A stretch of 64,000 nt of DNA from Pseudomonas protegens CHA0 (GTDB lineage Bacteria; Pseudomonadota; Gammaproteobacteria; Pseudomonadales; Pseudomonadaceae): positions 6,393,001-6,457,000 of the forward strand of contig NC_021237.1 of NCBI RefSeq assembly GCF_000397205.1. Reading direction: 5' to 3'. Below are positions 19,074-28,359 of the stretch, piece by piece. The translations under genes and the position numbers were made by a program. The notes under the pieces were generated by a model. That model made no database searches. It was not told the DNA's origin and saw only the letters and a list, made by a program, of their open reading frames with translations. Every line of letters starts with the position of its first letter. Position 1 is the stretch's first letter.

Positions 19074-19685
19074 GACGTAGAACAGGATCGCGACGAAATG
19101 CAGCAGGCTGCCGGCGATCACGAACAGGTGCCAGATGCCGTGGGCATGGCGCAGGCGGCTGTCGAGGGCAAAGAAGATGATGCCCACGGTGTACAGCACC
19201 CCGCCCGTGGCCAGCCAGGCGAAGCCGGCTGGCCCCAGGGCCGCCAGCAGCGGCTTGACCGCCACCAGGACGATCCAGCCCATCACCGCGTAGATCACGA
19301 TGGAGAGAATCCGCGCCTCCGAGCGCGGCTTGATCTCCTGGAGGATGCCGATCAGCGCCAGCCCCCAGACGATGCCGAACAGGGTCCAGCCCCAGGGCCC
19401 GCGCAGGGTCACCAGGCAGAACGGCGTGTAACTGCCGGCAATCAGCAGGTAGATCGAAAAATGATCAACCTTCTGCATGATGTTCTTCGCCCGTCCGCGC
19501 ACGCTGTGATAGACCGTGGACACGCTGTAGAGCACCAGCAAGGTGAAGGAATAGATCGCCACGCTGACGATCTTCCACGGGCTGCCATCCAGGCTGGCCA
19601 GCACCACCAGCCAGATGCCGCCGATAAACGCCGCGATTGCCCCCAGCAGGTGGGTCCAGGCGTTGAATCTTTCTCCGTGATACAT
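19068..19685 (-). CDS. Haemolysin III family membrane protein (TrhA/YqfA)
   Basis: 205 residues with seven predicted helices and conserved polar motifs of the haemolysin-III/PAQR superfamily: ERFNAWTHLLGAI near the N terminus, YHSVRGRAKNIMQKVDHFSIYLLIAGSYTPF in the middle and HAHGIWHLFVIAGSLLHF at the end, supplying putative metal-binding Ser/His/Asp residues. Bacterial TrhA proteins influence membrane energetics and lipid homeostasis rather than lysis. The start at 19685 has AAGG and GAGCG upstream. Confidence 0.9.
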   Translation of the reverse strand: MYHGERFNAWTHLLGAIAAFIGGIWLVVLASLDGSPWKIVSVAIYSFTLLVLYSVSTVYHSVRGRAKNIMQKVDHFSIYLLIAGSYTPFCLVTLRGPWGWTLFGIVWGLALIGILQEIKPRSEARILSIVIYAVMGWIVLVAVKPLLAALGPAGFAWLATGGVLYTVGIIFFALDSRLRHAHGIWHLFVIAGSLLHFVAILFYVL

Positions 19686-19840
19686 CAGTCGCTCACCCTT
19701 GAAACATTGAAAAAACACGCAAGGCTCAGGCCTGCAGCTTGAAAGCGCAATATGTCTATTGGGGCGCGGCCGAGAAAATACCAGCGGCCACGTCCTGACC
19801 GATCGGGCATCATCAGCCCCTCCTCAGCAGAGTCCGGACC

Positions 19841-20758
19841 ATGCTCATCGACGAAGAGTTGACCCTGAAAAAGCTCGAAGTGTTTCTGGCCTTCATGCGC
19901 ACCGGCAACCTGGCCCGCGCCGCCGCCGAGTTGCAGACCAGCAATGTCAGCGTGCACCGGGCCATCCACTCCCTGGAAAATGCCCTGCGCTGCCCGCTGT
20001 TCAAGCATGAAGGGCGCAACCTGACGCCCCTGGAAAGCGCCTTCGTCCTGGAGGAACGGGCACAGAAGCTGGTGCAGGACGTGGTCGAGAGCGTGCGCCT
20101 GACCCGCGAAGCGGCGGGCTTTTCAGCAGAACGCTTCAAGCTCGGCGCACTTTACTCGCTGACGGTGAAAACCGTGCCGCAGTTGATCATGGGCCTCAAG
20201 CTGCGCCGCAGCGAGCTGAACATCGACCTGATCCTGGGCTCCAACATCGACCTGCTGTACAAGCTCAAGAACATGGAAGTGGACGCCATCCTGATTTCCC
20301 TGGACGACAGCGCCCATGACCCGGACTGCGAGCAACTGCCGTTGTTTTCCGATGACATTTTTCTCGCCACCCCCGCCGATTCGCCCTTTGCCCAGCAGAG
20401 CGAAGTGGACCTGGCCGACGTGCGCGACGCCACCTTCATCACCCTGACCCAGGGCTTTGCCACCCATCAGGACGGGGTGCGAGTGTTCAAGCAGGCGGGG
20501 TTCGAACCCAAGGTGGCGATGCAGGTCAACGACATCTTCACCCTGCTGAGCATGGTCAGCTCCGGGGTCGGTTATGCGTTGCTGCCGGGGAGGATCGCGG
20601 CGGTGTATGAGAACCGCGTGAAACTGATACCGCTGCAGGCGCGCTACCGCCTGCAGCAGCATATCGGCGTGGTGTTTCTCAAGGCCAAGGAGCGCGACCC
20701 GAACCTGTTGGCGCTGCTGGCCGAATGCCGGATGTACGCCAACCGCCAAACCCCCTAG
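19841..20758 (+). CDS. mdcR: LysR-family regulator of malonate utilisation
   Basis: 305 residues with a LysR winged helix (LKKLEVFLAFMRTGNLARAAAELQTSNVSVHRAI-type) and a substrate-binding domain. Its position beside the mdc/mad genes and the unusual SNVSVHRAIHSLE recognition helix fit MdcR, the malonate-responsive activator of malonate decarboxylase operons. It is convergent with madM, so the mdcA promoter it would control lies about 7.4 kb away; a palindrome at 28249 is the candidate binding site. Confidence 0.85.
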   Translation: MLIDEELTLKKLEVFLAFMRTGNLARAAAELQTSNVSVHRAIHSLENALRCPLFKHEGRNLTPLESAFVLEERAQKLVQDVVESVRLTREAAGFSAERFKLGALYSLTVKTVPQLIMGLKLRRSELNIDLILGSNIDLLYKLKNMEVDAILISLDDSAHDPDCEQLPLFSDDIFLATPADSPFAQQSEVDLADVRDATFITLTQGFATHQDGVRVFKQAGFEPKVAMQVNDIFTLLSMVSSGVGYALLPGRIAAVYENRVKLIPLQARYRLQQHIGVVFLKAKERDPNLLALLAECRMYANRQTP

Positions 20759-20778
20759 AAGCCGGCCGGCCCGGCCTT

Positions 20779-20866
20779 TTGTAGGAGCTGGCTTGCCAGC
20801 GAAGGCGTGCGCAAGAACAGCGCATGCCTCACGGGCCTCTTCGCCGGCAAGCCGGCTCCTGCAGGG
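20779..20866. repeat. REP pair between mdcR and madM
   Basis: TGTAGGAGCTGGCTTGCCAG (20780-20799) and CTTCGCCGGCAAGCCGGCTC (20839-20858) face each other, forming a REP doublet in the convergent intergenic region. The mdcR stop is followed first by a GCCGGCCGGCCCGGCC-like GC-rich stem and TTTT (20760-20780), a possible terminator. Confidence 0.75.
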
Positions 20867-20867
20867 G

Positions 20868-21632
20868 TTAGCCCACCAGGCCGCGGACGATGAAGAACAG
20901 CAGCGATGGCCCCAGCAGGCAGCCCAGCCCGGTGTGGAAGGTGGCGGTCAGGGCGCCGTAGGGCACCAGCCGCCGGTCCGTGGCTGCCAGCCCCGCGGTC
21001 ACGCCGCTGACGGTGCCGGCCAGGCCACCGAAGACCATCGCCGAACGCGGATTGTCCAGGCCCATCCAGCGCGCGGCCATGGGCGTACCCACCATCACCA
21101 GGATCGCCTTGATCAGGCCCGTGGCAATCGACAGGGCCACCACGTCGGAGCTGGCACCAATGGCTGCGCCGGTCACCGGGCCGACGATATAAGTCACCGC
21201 GCCGGCACCAATGGTGGTCATGCTCACCGCATCGCGATAGCCGAAGGCCCAGGCGATGCTCGCGCCGACAATGAACGGCAGTACCGTACCCAGCAGCAGC
21301 GCCACGGCACCGATCATCCCGGCCTTGCGCGCCTCGGTGGCCTGTACTTCAAAGGCCGTGGCGACGATGGCGAAGTCCCGCAGCATGGCGCCCCCCATCA
21401 GGCCGATGCCGGAAAACAGGGCCAGGTCCGCCAGGCCCTTCTGACCACCGGTCAGGGTGCCGCCAACCCAGGCCAGGACCAGGCCGATGACAATGGCAAT
21501 GGCCGATCCGTGTACCCGGCCGAACGTCAGGCGCTTGGACAGCAGCACCGAGACCCACATGATCACTCCGACGAAGGCGAAGGCGGTGACCAGACCGTTG
21601 TGCTCCAGGCCTTTCTCGATCAGATCCCACAT
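20868..21632 (-). CDS. madM: Malonate transporter subunit MadM
   Basis: 254 residues, about eight membrane helices, Gly/Ala-rich (WVSVLLSKRLTFGRVHGSAIAI, GAGAVTYIVGPVTGAAIGASSDVVALSI). It is the large subunit of the two-component MadLM malonate/Na+ symporter. madL ends one base before this ATG, implying translational coupling, and both are the last genes of the malonate decarboxylase operon, delivering malonate to MdcA. Confidence 0.92.
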   Translation of the reverse strand: MWDLIEKGLEHNGLVTAFAFVGVIMWVSVLLSKRLTFGRVHGSAIAIVIGLVLAWVGGTLTGGQKGLADLALFSGIGLMGGAMLRDFAIVATAFEVQATEARKAGMIGAVALLLGTVLPFIVGASIAWAFGYRDAVSMTTIGAGAVTYIVGPVTGAAIGASSDVVALSIATGLIKAILVMVGTPMAARWMGLDNPRSAMVFGGLAGTVSGVTAGLAATDRRLVPYGALTATFHTGLGCLLGPSLLFFIVRGLVG

Positions 21633-21633
21633 C

Positions 21634-22050
21634 TCAGCGCCCTCCTGCCGGTGCGGCTTTCACACCCGGCTCCAGCGGCTCGGCCGGCAGTGGCTCGCCC
21701 TTGTGGGTGCGGCTGATAAGGGCGATGGTGCATCCGCAGAGCACCACCGAACCGATGGCCGCCAGCACCGCCACCGGCCCGCCGTGCAGCGCCGTCACCA
21801 CGTTCTGCTGGGCGGCCATGGCCACCACCACCGGAATGTACATGGCGCCCCAGAAACCCACGCCCATCTCGCAATCCTTGGTCATGCCGCCGTGCCTGTG
21901 CATCCACAAACGGGCGCAGATCAGCAGGATCATGGCGATGCCGACTCCGCCGACATTGGATTTCACCCCCAGCAACACGCCGAGCATGTCGCCGATAATC
22001 ACACCCGCTAGCGTACAGATCGCCAGCAATGCCACACCGTAGATAATCAT
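21634..22050 (-). CDS. madL: Malonate transporter subunit MadL
   Basis: 138 residues, four helices: MIIYGVALLAICTLAGVIIG, a conserved loop RLWMHRHGGMTKDCEMGVGFWGAMYIPVV-like, then VVLCGCTIALISRTHKGE. It is the small subunit of MadLM. The start at 22050 is chosen because GAGGA lies upstream and the protein then matches the family N terminus; an in-frame extension to 22143 crosses into the mdcH stop region. Confidence 0.92.
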   Translation of the reverse strand: MIIYGVALLAICTLAGVIIGDMLGVLLGVKSNVGGVGIAMILLICARLWMHRHGGMTKDCEMGVGFWGAMYIPVVVAMAAQQNVVTALHGGPVAVLAAIGSVVLCGCTIALISRTHKGEPLPAEPLEPGVKAAPAGGR

Positions 22051-22117
22051 TGTCGTAGTCCTCAAAGTGCATCGTCGAAGTTGTTGTTCTTGTGCTTCGT
22101 CAGCCTGAGTCGGTGCT

Positions 22118-23053
22118 CTATCGGTCGCGGCTTCCCTCCTCACTCAACAGGGCTTGCAGGGTGTCCAGGCGCGCGCCGTCGAAGGCGATCACCGTCCCTT
22201 GGGCAAACACCCGGCGGGCCAGCCCGGTCAGTACCGCGCCGGGAGGCAATTCGACCTGCAGGCGCACCCCGCGCTCGTAGGCGCTTTGCACCGTGCCGCG
22301 CCAGTCGACGACGCGGCACATGTTGAAGGCCAGGTCGTCACGCAACGCTTCCACGGAGCGCATGAGGCGCGCCCGGCTGCCACTGAGGTAGCCCAGCTTC
22401 GGCAGCTGCAGAGGTACCTCGGCAAAGGCGGCAGCCAGAGCCTGGGCCGGTTGCTCCAGCAGTGGGCAATGGGACGGCACGCTGACCGCCAGGCGCTTGG
22501 CCACGCCGACCCCGCACCCCCGGGCCAACTCGGCCACGGCATGCATCGCGGCATCGCTGCCGGCGATCACCACCTGGTTGTCAGCGTTGATATTGGCCAG
22601 GTACACCGGCCTCTGCGGGCTGTGGACCTGGGCCAGCAGCCCTTCCACCGCCGCCAGTTCCAGGCCGATCAATGCGGTCATGCCATAGCCCTGTGGATAA
22701 GCCTGCTGCATCAACTCACCCCGCAGGCTCACCAGGCGCAAGGCGTCGGCAAACTCCAGGGCCCCGGCCACCACCGCCGCCGGATAGGCGCCGATGGACA
22801 GGCCCGCCACGTAGTTCACCCGAGTATCGGGCTGCAACAGAGTGCGCGCCGCCGCCACGCCGGCGATCAGCAGGCACAGCTGCACCGCCCGGGTGCTGGC
22901 CAGGGCTTGGGGTGAATCCAGCGTCAGTACGTCCTGCCCCAACACATCGCTGGCCTCTTGCAGGCAGGCCCGCGCTTGCGGGCTTTGCGCCAGACGCTGG
23001 AGCATCCCCGGCTGCTGCGCGCCCTGGCCCGGAAACACCAGCAGGCTGCTCAT
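22118..23053 (-). CDS. mdcH: Malonate decarboxylase epsilon subunit (malonyl transferase)
   Basis: 311 residues of the malonyl-CoA:ACP transacylase family. It has FPGQGAQQPGM at the N terminus, the nucleophile Ser in AGLSIGAYPAAV and the catalytic His in SVPSHCPLL. In the malonate decarboxylase system MdcH charges the acyl-carrier subunit MdcC by transferring malonyl from malonyl-CoA, priming the cycle. Its ATG overlaps the mdcG stop by four bases. Confidence 0.93.
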   Translation of the reverse strand: MSSLLVFPGQGAQQPGMLQRLAQSPQARACLQEASDVLGQDVLTLDSPQALASTRAVQLCLLIAGVAAARTLLQPDTRVNYVAGLSIGAYPAAVVAGALEFADALRLVSLRGELMQQAYPQGYGMTALIGLELAAVEGLLAQVHSPQRPVYLANINADNQVVIAGSDAAMHAVAELARGCGVGVAKRLAVSVPSHCPLLEQPAQALAAAFAEVPLQLPKLGYLSGSRARLMRSVEALRDDLAFNMCRVVDWRGTVQSAYERGVRLQVELPPGAVLTGLARRVFAQGTVIAFDGARLDTLQALLSEEGSRDR

Positions 23054-23676
23054 GCCGCCTGCTCCTGAGGGTTCCAGGGGTCGCTGACCAGGCGCGCGCC
23101 ACTGGCGCTCTTGAGCAGAACCCGGGCAGCCGGCCCGGCCCATTCGCGCAGGGCCAGGGCGCCGCCGGGCACCTGCAATTGCATATCCACCGGGCAACCG
23201 GCGCCGTCCAGCAGCGCCAGCAATTCACGGGCCCGGGCCCGTGGCAGAGGCTCCGGGGTACGCAGGATCAGGTCCAGGTCGCTGTGCTGATGCAAGGCCG
23301 CCACGCCGCTCGCCAGCTCGAAACCGGCACTGCCACTCACGCCCCAGATCCACTCCTGGGCATCCAGTTCATCGCGCAAGTGCTGCAACGCCTGCAACGC
23401 CGGCCATGGGCCCTGGGGCGGTACATGACACAGCTGCTCGGGGCGCACCCCGCGCTGCACGGCTTGCAGATCCAGCAGCGCCGGATAGCGCTGTTCCCGG
23501 GAAACACCGCGCAAACCCACCGCAACCTGCCCCGGTGCAGTCAGGGCCCGGCGCACCACCACCGGCTGCCCGGCCTCCAGCACCGCATGGGCCCAGGCCG
23601 GCGCATCGCCCGGCAACTGCGCCGGGGTCATGCCCCACAGCAGGTCGTGGGGCAGCCAGGGGCCGCACCCGCTCAC
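23050..23676 (-). CDS. mdcG: Phosphoribosyl-dephospho-CoA transferase (holo-ACP synthase)
   Basis: 208 residues. It attaches the 2'-(5''-triphosphoribosyl)-3'-dephospho-CoA group made by MdcB to Ser of MdcC. A nucleotidyltransferase-like site is visible as VSGSAGFELASG followed by HSDLDLIL, giving the G-S and D-x-D residues. The start is taken as GTG at 23676, which overlaps the mdcE stop in GTGA and has GGGAG five to seven bases upstream; the open frame to 23793 overlaps mdcE and is rejected. Confidence 0.88.
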   Translation of the reverse strand: MSGCGPWLPHDLLWGMTPAQLPGDAPAWAHAVLEAGQPVVVRRALTAPGQVAVGLRGVSREQRYPALLDLQAVQRGVRPEQLCHVPPQGPWPALQALQHLRDELDAQEWIWGVSGSAGFELASGVAALHQHSDLDLILRTPEPLPRARARELLALLDGAGCPVDMQLQVPGGALALREWAGPAARVLLKSASGARLVSDPWNPQEQAA

Positions 23677-24476
23677 CACTGCTCCCGCAGCAACTGCCGG
23701 ACTCGGCTCGACGCCGCCCGGTTCACCGCGCCCAGACGGCTGCCGAGGTCGACGCCCTTGGCCCGCACATCGGCAATCGCCGCCAACAGGCATTGATTGA
23801 CCCGGGCCAGATCCTCCGCCGTCGGCTGCTCAATCTGCCGCACCGACAGGGTTTCCCACAGCAGGCCCAGGCCCGCGTAGCTGTCGATGTCATAGGCCAT
23901 GGGCGGCACGCTGGCGGCCAGGGCTTCCAGCTCCTCGACGCTGCGCAGGGTCACCCGCGCCGCCGAGGCCTTGCCCATGGCGTGCACCATCACCCCCGGG
24001 TCACGCAGGGCGATCAAGCGGTTGGCCTGATACCCATGGGCCAGAAAGGCCCCGGACATGGCCTTGCCCACCAGCAGGGCGATCACCGGGTGCCCGGCCA
24101 GGCGGGCCCGGGCATAGCTGTCGGCGGCGCCCGCCAGGGCCTGATGAATGCCCAGCGCCTCTTCGCGCCGGCCATAGGCCTGGCTCGGCACATCGACAAT
24201 GGCGATCAGCGCCCGCTTGTGCTCCTGGTCCTGATCGGCGCGGATCACCTCATCCACTGCCTTGGCCAGCCCCCAGCCTTCCAGCAGGCCGACCTCGCCC
24301 TGACGGGCGCGGGGAAAACGGTTGTCGGGGTCAGGCACTACCGCAATGAAGCGCGCCGGCTGCCCGTCCAACTGGCCGTCGGCAACCTTCAAGGAAGGTG
24401 GCAGGCCGCTCACGGGGGTTGCATCGCCACTCAAGGCGTCGAACCAGTTCAGGCCCCGCAGGGAACTAGCAGTCAT
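23673..24476 (-). CDS. mdcE: Malonate decarboxylase gamma subunit
   Basis: 267 residues with a crotonase/carboxyltransferase-like fold (ALIAIVDVPSQAYGRREEALGI, GHPVIALLVGKAMSGAFLAHG, oxyanion-type Gly stretch). With MdcD it forms the malonyl-S-ACP decarboxylase that releases CO2 and leaves acetyl-S-ACP. ATGA overlap with mdcD upstream and GTGA overlap with mdcG downstream indicate coupled translation. Confidence 0.93.
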   Translation of the reverse strand: MTASSLRGLNWFDALSGDATPVSGLPPSLKVADGQLDGQPARFIAVVPDPDNRFPRARQGEVGLLEGWGLAKAVDEVIRADQDQEHKRALIAIVDVPSQAYGRREEALGIHQALAGAADSYARARLAGHPVIALLVGKAMSGAFLAHGYQANRLIALRDPGVMVHAMGKASAARVTLRSVEELEALAASVPPMAYDIDSYAGLGLLWETLSVRQIEQPTAEDLARVNQCLLAAIADVRAKGVDLGSRLGAVNRAASSRVRQLLREQW

Positions 24477-25324
24477 GGGCGGTCTCCTTGATACAGGTCG
24501 CGCACCGTCGCCGCATCGATTTGCGGCGTCGTGTTCAGGCGGGACAGACGTTGCAGGTACAGCTCGGCCTCGCGGCTGCGTTGCCGCGACGGCAAGCCCA
24601 GGGCCAGCAGCTCACGGACCTGGGCCTGGATCAGTGCCACATCGTCAGCCACGTAGCGGTCCACCAAGCCACTGGCGAAACGCTGCTCGCCGCCGGTCAG
24701 GCTCCAGATGAAAGGCCGGTCCCGGGAGTCGTATTCCTCAAGGCCCGCTTCCTGCTCGATCACCTGCGGGCCGTTGAGCCCCAGGCGCGCTTCCTGGGTG
24801 ACCAGCAGATAACTGCACAAACCGGCGGCAATCGACATGCCGCCAAAGCAGCCGACGCTGCCGGCCACCACGCCGACCACCGGCTGGTACTGGCGCAGGT
24901 CGACAATCGCCGCATGAATGTCGGCAATCGCCGCCAGCCCGAGGTTGGCTTCCTGCAGGCGCACGCCGCCGGTTTCCAGCAGCAACACGGCGCGGGTCGG
25001 GATGCCGTTGCGGTTGTCCTCGGCGGCCAGCTCCAGGGCGCCGGCAATCTTCGCCCCCCCCACTTCACCGAGGCTGCCGCCCTGGAAAGCGCCTTCGATG
25101 GCAGCAATCACCACCGGCGAACCCGCGATGCTGCCCTTGGCGATCACCACCCCGTCATCAGCCTGGGGCACTACGCCCTGGCGCTCCAGCCAGGGCGACA
25201 TGACCCGCTGGAACGGGTCCAGCAACTCACGAAAGCTGCCGGCATCCAGGAGTGCCCGGGCCCGCTGCCGAGCACCCAGCTCGACGAAGCTGTGCTTGTT
25301 CAACAAGCGTGCGCTGTCAGTCAT
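24473..25324 (-). CDS. mdcD: Malonate decarboxylase beta subunit
   Basis: 283 residues related to carboxyltransferase beta subunits: GVVIAKGSIAGSPVVIAAIEG, GEVGGAKIAGALELA and GSVGCFGGMSIAAGLCSYLLVT. It pairs with MdcE in decarboxylation of malonyl-S-ACP. The start at 25324 begins MTDSARLLNKHSFVELGARQ and overlaps the end of mdcC by eight bases. Confidence 0.93.
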   Translation of the reverse strand: MTDSARLLNKHSFVELGARQRARALLDAGSFRELLDPFQRVMSPWLERQGVVPQADDGVVIAKGSIAGSPVVIAAIEGAFQGGSLGEVGGAKIAGALELAAEDNRNGIPTRAVLLLETGGVRLQEANLGLAAIADIHAAIVDLRQYQPVVGVVAGSVGCFGGMSIAAGLCSYLLVTQEARLGLNGPQVIEQEAGLEEYDSRDRPFIWSLTGGEQRFASGLVDRYVADDVALIQAQVRELLALGLPSRQRSREAELYLQRLSRLNTTPQIDAATVRDLYQGDRP

Positions 25325-25616
25325 GGCCGATCTCCTCGAAGCCCTGCTCCAGGCGCAGGCGCACCACCCCGGGGGTGGCGCCGAAATCATGGATGTCGAT
25401 CAACAGCGCCGGCGGCGTCTGGCCGTCGAACATGCGCTCGAACAGGTGCTGCCAGCGCGATGCGCTGCCGTTTACCGAGGTCTGTACCTGGATGCTCAAT
25501 TTGCCGGGCTGCCCCGGCTCCAGCAGCACTTCCAGGTCGCCGGAGCCGACACAGCCCACCAGGGCGCGGCCACGGCCGGGCTGGCCGGCGGGGAATTCAA
25601 AGGACAAGGTTTCCAT
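25317..25616 (-). CDS. mdcC: Malonate decarboxylase acyl-carrier protein (delta subunit)
   Basis: 99 residues. It carries the triphosphoribosyl-dephospho-CoA prosthetic group on a serine; the VGSGDLEVLL segment places this at Ser25, the position known in characterised MdcC proteins. It is unrelated to fatty-acid ACP and lacks the DSL motif. It starts in a TGATG overlap with the mdcB stop and overlaps mdcD by eight bases. Confidence 0.92.
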   Translation of the reverse strand: METLSFEFPAGQPGRGRALVGCVGSGDLEVLLEPGQPGKLSIQVQTSVNGSASRWQHLFERMFDGQTPPALLIDIHDFGATPGVVRLRLEQGFEEIGHD

Positions 25617-26491
25617 CAGTTCGCTCCCTGGTTAACAGCATCGCCGGATTCGATCCGGTCCAGCAGCAGGCTGGCCGCCAGCAAGTCGGCAGCGCCGCCG
25701 GGCGAGGCATTCAAGGTCAGTAGTTGCAGATCCAGTTCATGCAGGCGACGACGCCCGGCCAGGGTGGCGCTGCCACCAGCATCGAGCACCGCCCGGGCCC
25801 CCTGCTGCATGGCCTGCAGGCCCAGCTCACCGGCGCGATAGAGCACGCAGGTGTCCGCCAGCCGGCTCATGATCGCCAGCAAGGCATCGAGCCGGGCATT
25901 CTGTTCGCCATGGCCCTGGGCGCGGCTGCGCTTGAGCTGCGGCAGCCCCAGTTGCAGCACGGCGGGAAAGCCTTGCTGGGCTTCTTCGCGGGCACCGCGC
26001 ACGCCGTAGCGCAGCGCCACCTGGGCGCCATGGCTCAAGGGGCGTGGTGCATAACGGTCTTCGAGCAAGGCCAGGCGCGCGGCCCGCAGCGCGACACTGC
26101 CGGCACTCGTGGCTTGAGGTTCCAGCGCGGCGGCGGCCACCAGCAGCCCCAGGGCCCAGATCGCCCCGCGATGGGTATTCACCCCACCAGTGGTGGCGAG
26201 CATGGCCTGCTCGCCTTCTCGGCCAATGCGCCCCAGGGCTTCACGCAGGGGCAGGCCCACTTCCCCGAGCAGCAGGGCAGCGTCGGCCATTTCCTTGAAG
26301 GCCGGCCACAGCGACAGCGCCGAGGCATGCATCAGGCCCAGGTGCAGGTCGGTGTGGGCGCCATTGCCACGGCGGTCCACCAGGGCCGGCTTGGGCGACA
26401 GGTCGGCCTCGTCGATCAGCGCGTCCACCGCCAGGTCCGCCAGGCGCTCGGCCAGGCTCGGGGTGGGTGATTGCAGGTTGAATGCGTGCAT
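25616..26491 (-). CDS. mdcB: Triphosphoribosyl-dephospho-CoA synthase
   Basis: 291 residues of the CitG/MdcB family. It condenses ATP with 3'-dephospho-CoA to make the MdcC cofactor precursor. Family features are [38 protein letters not shown] and the late [20 protein letters not shown], rich in Asp/His/Gly for metal-ATP binding. The ATG at 26491 shares its A with the mdcA stop (TAATG). Confidence 0.93.
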   Translation of the reverse strand: MHAFNLQSPTPSLAERLADLAVDALIDEADLSPKPALVDRRGNGAHTDLHLGLMHASALSLWPAFKEMADAALLLGEVGLPLREALGRIGREGEQAMLATTGGVNTHRGAIWALGLLVAAAALEPQATSAGSVALRAARLALLEDRYAPRPLSHGAQVALRYGVRGAREEAQQGFPAVLQLGLPQLKRSRAQGHGEQNARLDALLAIMSRLADTCVLYRAGELGLQAMQQGARAVLDAGGSATLAGRRRLHELDLQLLTLNASPGGAADLLAASLLLDRIESGDAVNQGAN

Positions 26492-28167
26492 TACCAGCTC
26501 CTGAACTTGGCGGGCGGGTTGTACAGGCCACCGGACCACTCCACCAGGTCGGCCACGCTTTTCGCCGCCAGCAGCTCGCGGCTGGCGTCGGTGCGGCGGA
26601 TGCCCAGGTCTTCCGGCAGGGCAATCAGGCCTTCACGGCGCATGCGCGCGGTGTCCTTGGGGTTGTGGCGCAAGCCGATGGCGGTAACCCCGGCCACGGC
26701 GGCGATCATCGCCTGGCGCTCTTCCAGGGAACGGGCCTTGTACAGGTAGGCGATGCCTTCCTCGGTCAGCAGGTGGGTGACGTCGTCGCCGTAGATCATG
26801 ATCGGCGCCAGGGGCATGCCGCTCTTGCGCGCCACGTCCACCGCGTCGAGGGTTTCGACGAAGGTCGGTTTGCCGCCTTCCTGGAAGGTTTCCACCATCT
26901 GCACCACCAGCTTCTTGCCGCGTTCGAGCATGGCCTGGGGTGCATCGCTCTGATCCTGGCGCATATCGAGCCAGGCCGGGGTGCCGTGGCGGCGCCCGCG
27001 GGGGTCGTGGCCCATGTTCGGCGCCCCGCCGAAACCGGCCAGGCGGCCACGGGTCACGGTGGAGGAATGGCCGTCGCCATCCACCTGCAAGGTGGCGCCG
27101 ATAAACAGGTCCACCGCGTACTGCCCGGCCAGCTGGCAGAACATCCGGTTGGAACGCAGGGAACCGTCGCGACCGGTGAAGAACACGTCCGGACGCGCGG
27201 CGATGTAGTTTTCCATGCCCAGTTCGGTGCCGAAGCAATGCACGCTGTCCACCCAGCCACTTTCAATGGCCGGAATCAGGGTTGGGTGAGGATTGAGGGT
27301 CCAGTTGCGGCAGATCTTGCCCTTGAGCCCCAGGGATTCGCCGTAGGTGGGCAGGATCAGCTCGATGGCCGCGGTGTTGAAACCGATGCCATGGTTCAGC
27401 GACTGCACGTTGTGTTTTTCGTAGATGCCGCGAATCGCCATCATCGCCATCAGCACGTGCACCGGCTTGATATGGCGCGGGTCACGGGTGAACAGCGGCT
27501 CGATATAGAACGGCTTGTCGGCCACCACCACGAAATCCACCCAGGACGCGGGAATGTCGACCCGGGGCAGCTCGCTGACATCGTCCACCAGCTGGTTGAC
27601 CTGGACGATGACAATGCCGTCGCTGAAGGCCGCCGGCTCGATCAGCGCGGGCGTGTCCTCGGTACTGGGGCCGGTGTAGATGTTGCCGGCGCGGTCGGCC
27701 ATGAACCCGGCAGAGAGCACCACATTGGGGATCAGGTCCACCACCAGCCGCGCATAGAGTTCGATGTAGGTATGGATGGCGCCGATTTCCAGCAGCCCGT
27801 CTTCCAGCAACTGGCTGATGCGCAGGCTCTGGGTGCCGGCAAAGGAAAAGTCCAGCTTGCGGGCGATGCCGCGCTCGAACAGGTCCAGGTGCTCGGAACG
27901 GCCGACGCTGGGCATGATCATGTGCAGGTCATGCAGCCTGGCCGGGTCGGCCTTGGCCAGGGAGCGGGAGAGAAAGTCCGCCTGTTTCTGGTTGTTGCCT
28001 TCCAGCACCACCCGGTCGCCGGGCAGGATCAGCGCTTCCAGGGCCGCGACGATCTTGTCGGTCGGCAACACCACGCCATCGGCGATGGCCCGCACCTGCT
28101 CGAGGCGCCGCTGCTTTTCGCTGCGCCGCCGCGACCAGCGCGCGTCGGGGGAAATTATTGTTGTCAT
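26491..28167 (-). CDS. mdcA: Malonate decarboxylase alpha subunit
   Basis: 558 residues. It is the acetyl-S-ACP:malonate ACP transferase that swaps acetyl for malonyl on MdcC, related to CoA transferases. Recognisable stretches include [39 protein letters not shown] and [20 protein letters not shown]. The ATG at 28167 has GGAG five bases upstream; a GTG two codons earlier is less likely. It is the first gene of a nine-gene unit mdcABCDEGH-madLM whose junctions overlap or nearly touch. Confidence 0.95.
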   Translation of the reverse strand: MTTIISPDARWSRRRSEKQRRLEQVRAIADGVVLPTDKIVAALEALILPGDRVVLEGNNQKQADFLSRSLAKADPARLHDLHMIMPSVGRSEHLDLFERGIARKLDFSFAGTQSLRISQLLEDGLLEIGAIHTYIELYARLVVDLIPNVVLSAGFMADRAGNIYTGPSTEDTPALIEPAAFSDGIVIVQVNQLVDDVSELPRVDIPASWVDFVVVADKPFYIEPLFTRDPRHIKPVHVLMAMMAIRGIYEKHNVQSLNHGIGFNTAAIELILPTYGESLGLKGKICRNWTLNPHPTLIPAIESGWVDSVHCFGTELGMENYIAARPDVFFTGRDGSLRSNRMFCQLAGQYAVDLFIGATLQVDGDGHSSTVTRGRLAGFGGAPNMGHDPRGRRHGTPAWLDMRQDQSDAPQAMLERGKKLVVQMVETFQEGGKPTFVETLDAVDVARKSGMPLAPIMIYGDDVTHLLTEEGIAYLYKARSLEERQAMIAAVAGVTAIGLRHNPKDTARMRREGLIALPEDLGIRRTDASRELLAAKSVADLVEWSGGLYNPPAKFRSW

Positions 28168-28248
28168 GCTCACTCCACGGGTTCGCTGTCGTGGCAGTCA
28201 CCTTAGGAGTGAAAACAAGGAGCATCAATCAAGCACGGCGTTGGATCG

Positions 28249-28263
28249 TTACGCTCAGCGTAA
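28249..28263. promoter_or_regulatory. Candidate MdcR operator upstream of mdcA
   Basis: A perfect palindrome TTACGCTCAGCGTAA (7-base arms around one C) lies 82 bases before the mdcA start. LysR proteins bind dyads of the T-N11-A type, and this one fits (TTACGCT-N-AGCGTAA). MdcR, encoded at the other end of the cluster, is the natural candidate. Promoter elements for mdcA would lie between here and 28167 but are not clear. Confidence 0.55.
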
Positions 28264-28359
28264 TGATTTGGGAGCCATGGCACTCTCATGCTCTCTCGGT
28301 ACACAATGCCCGCCGTACCGGCCCATGAGCGGCCTGGGCAGACCAAGATGAGAGTCAGC

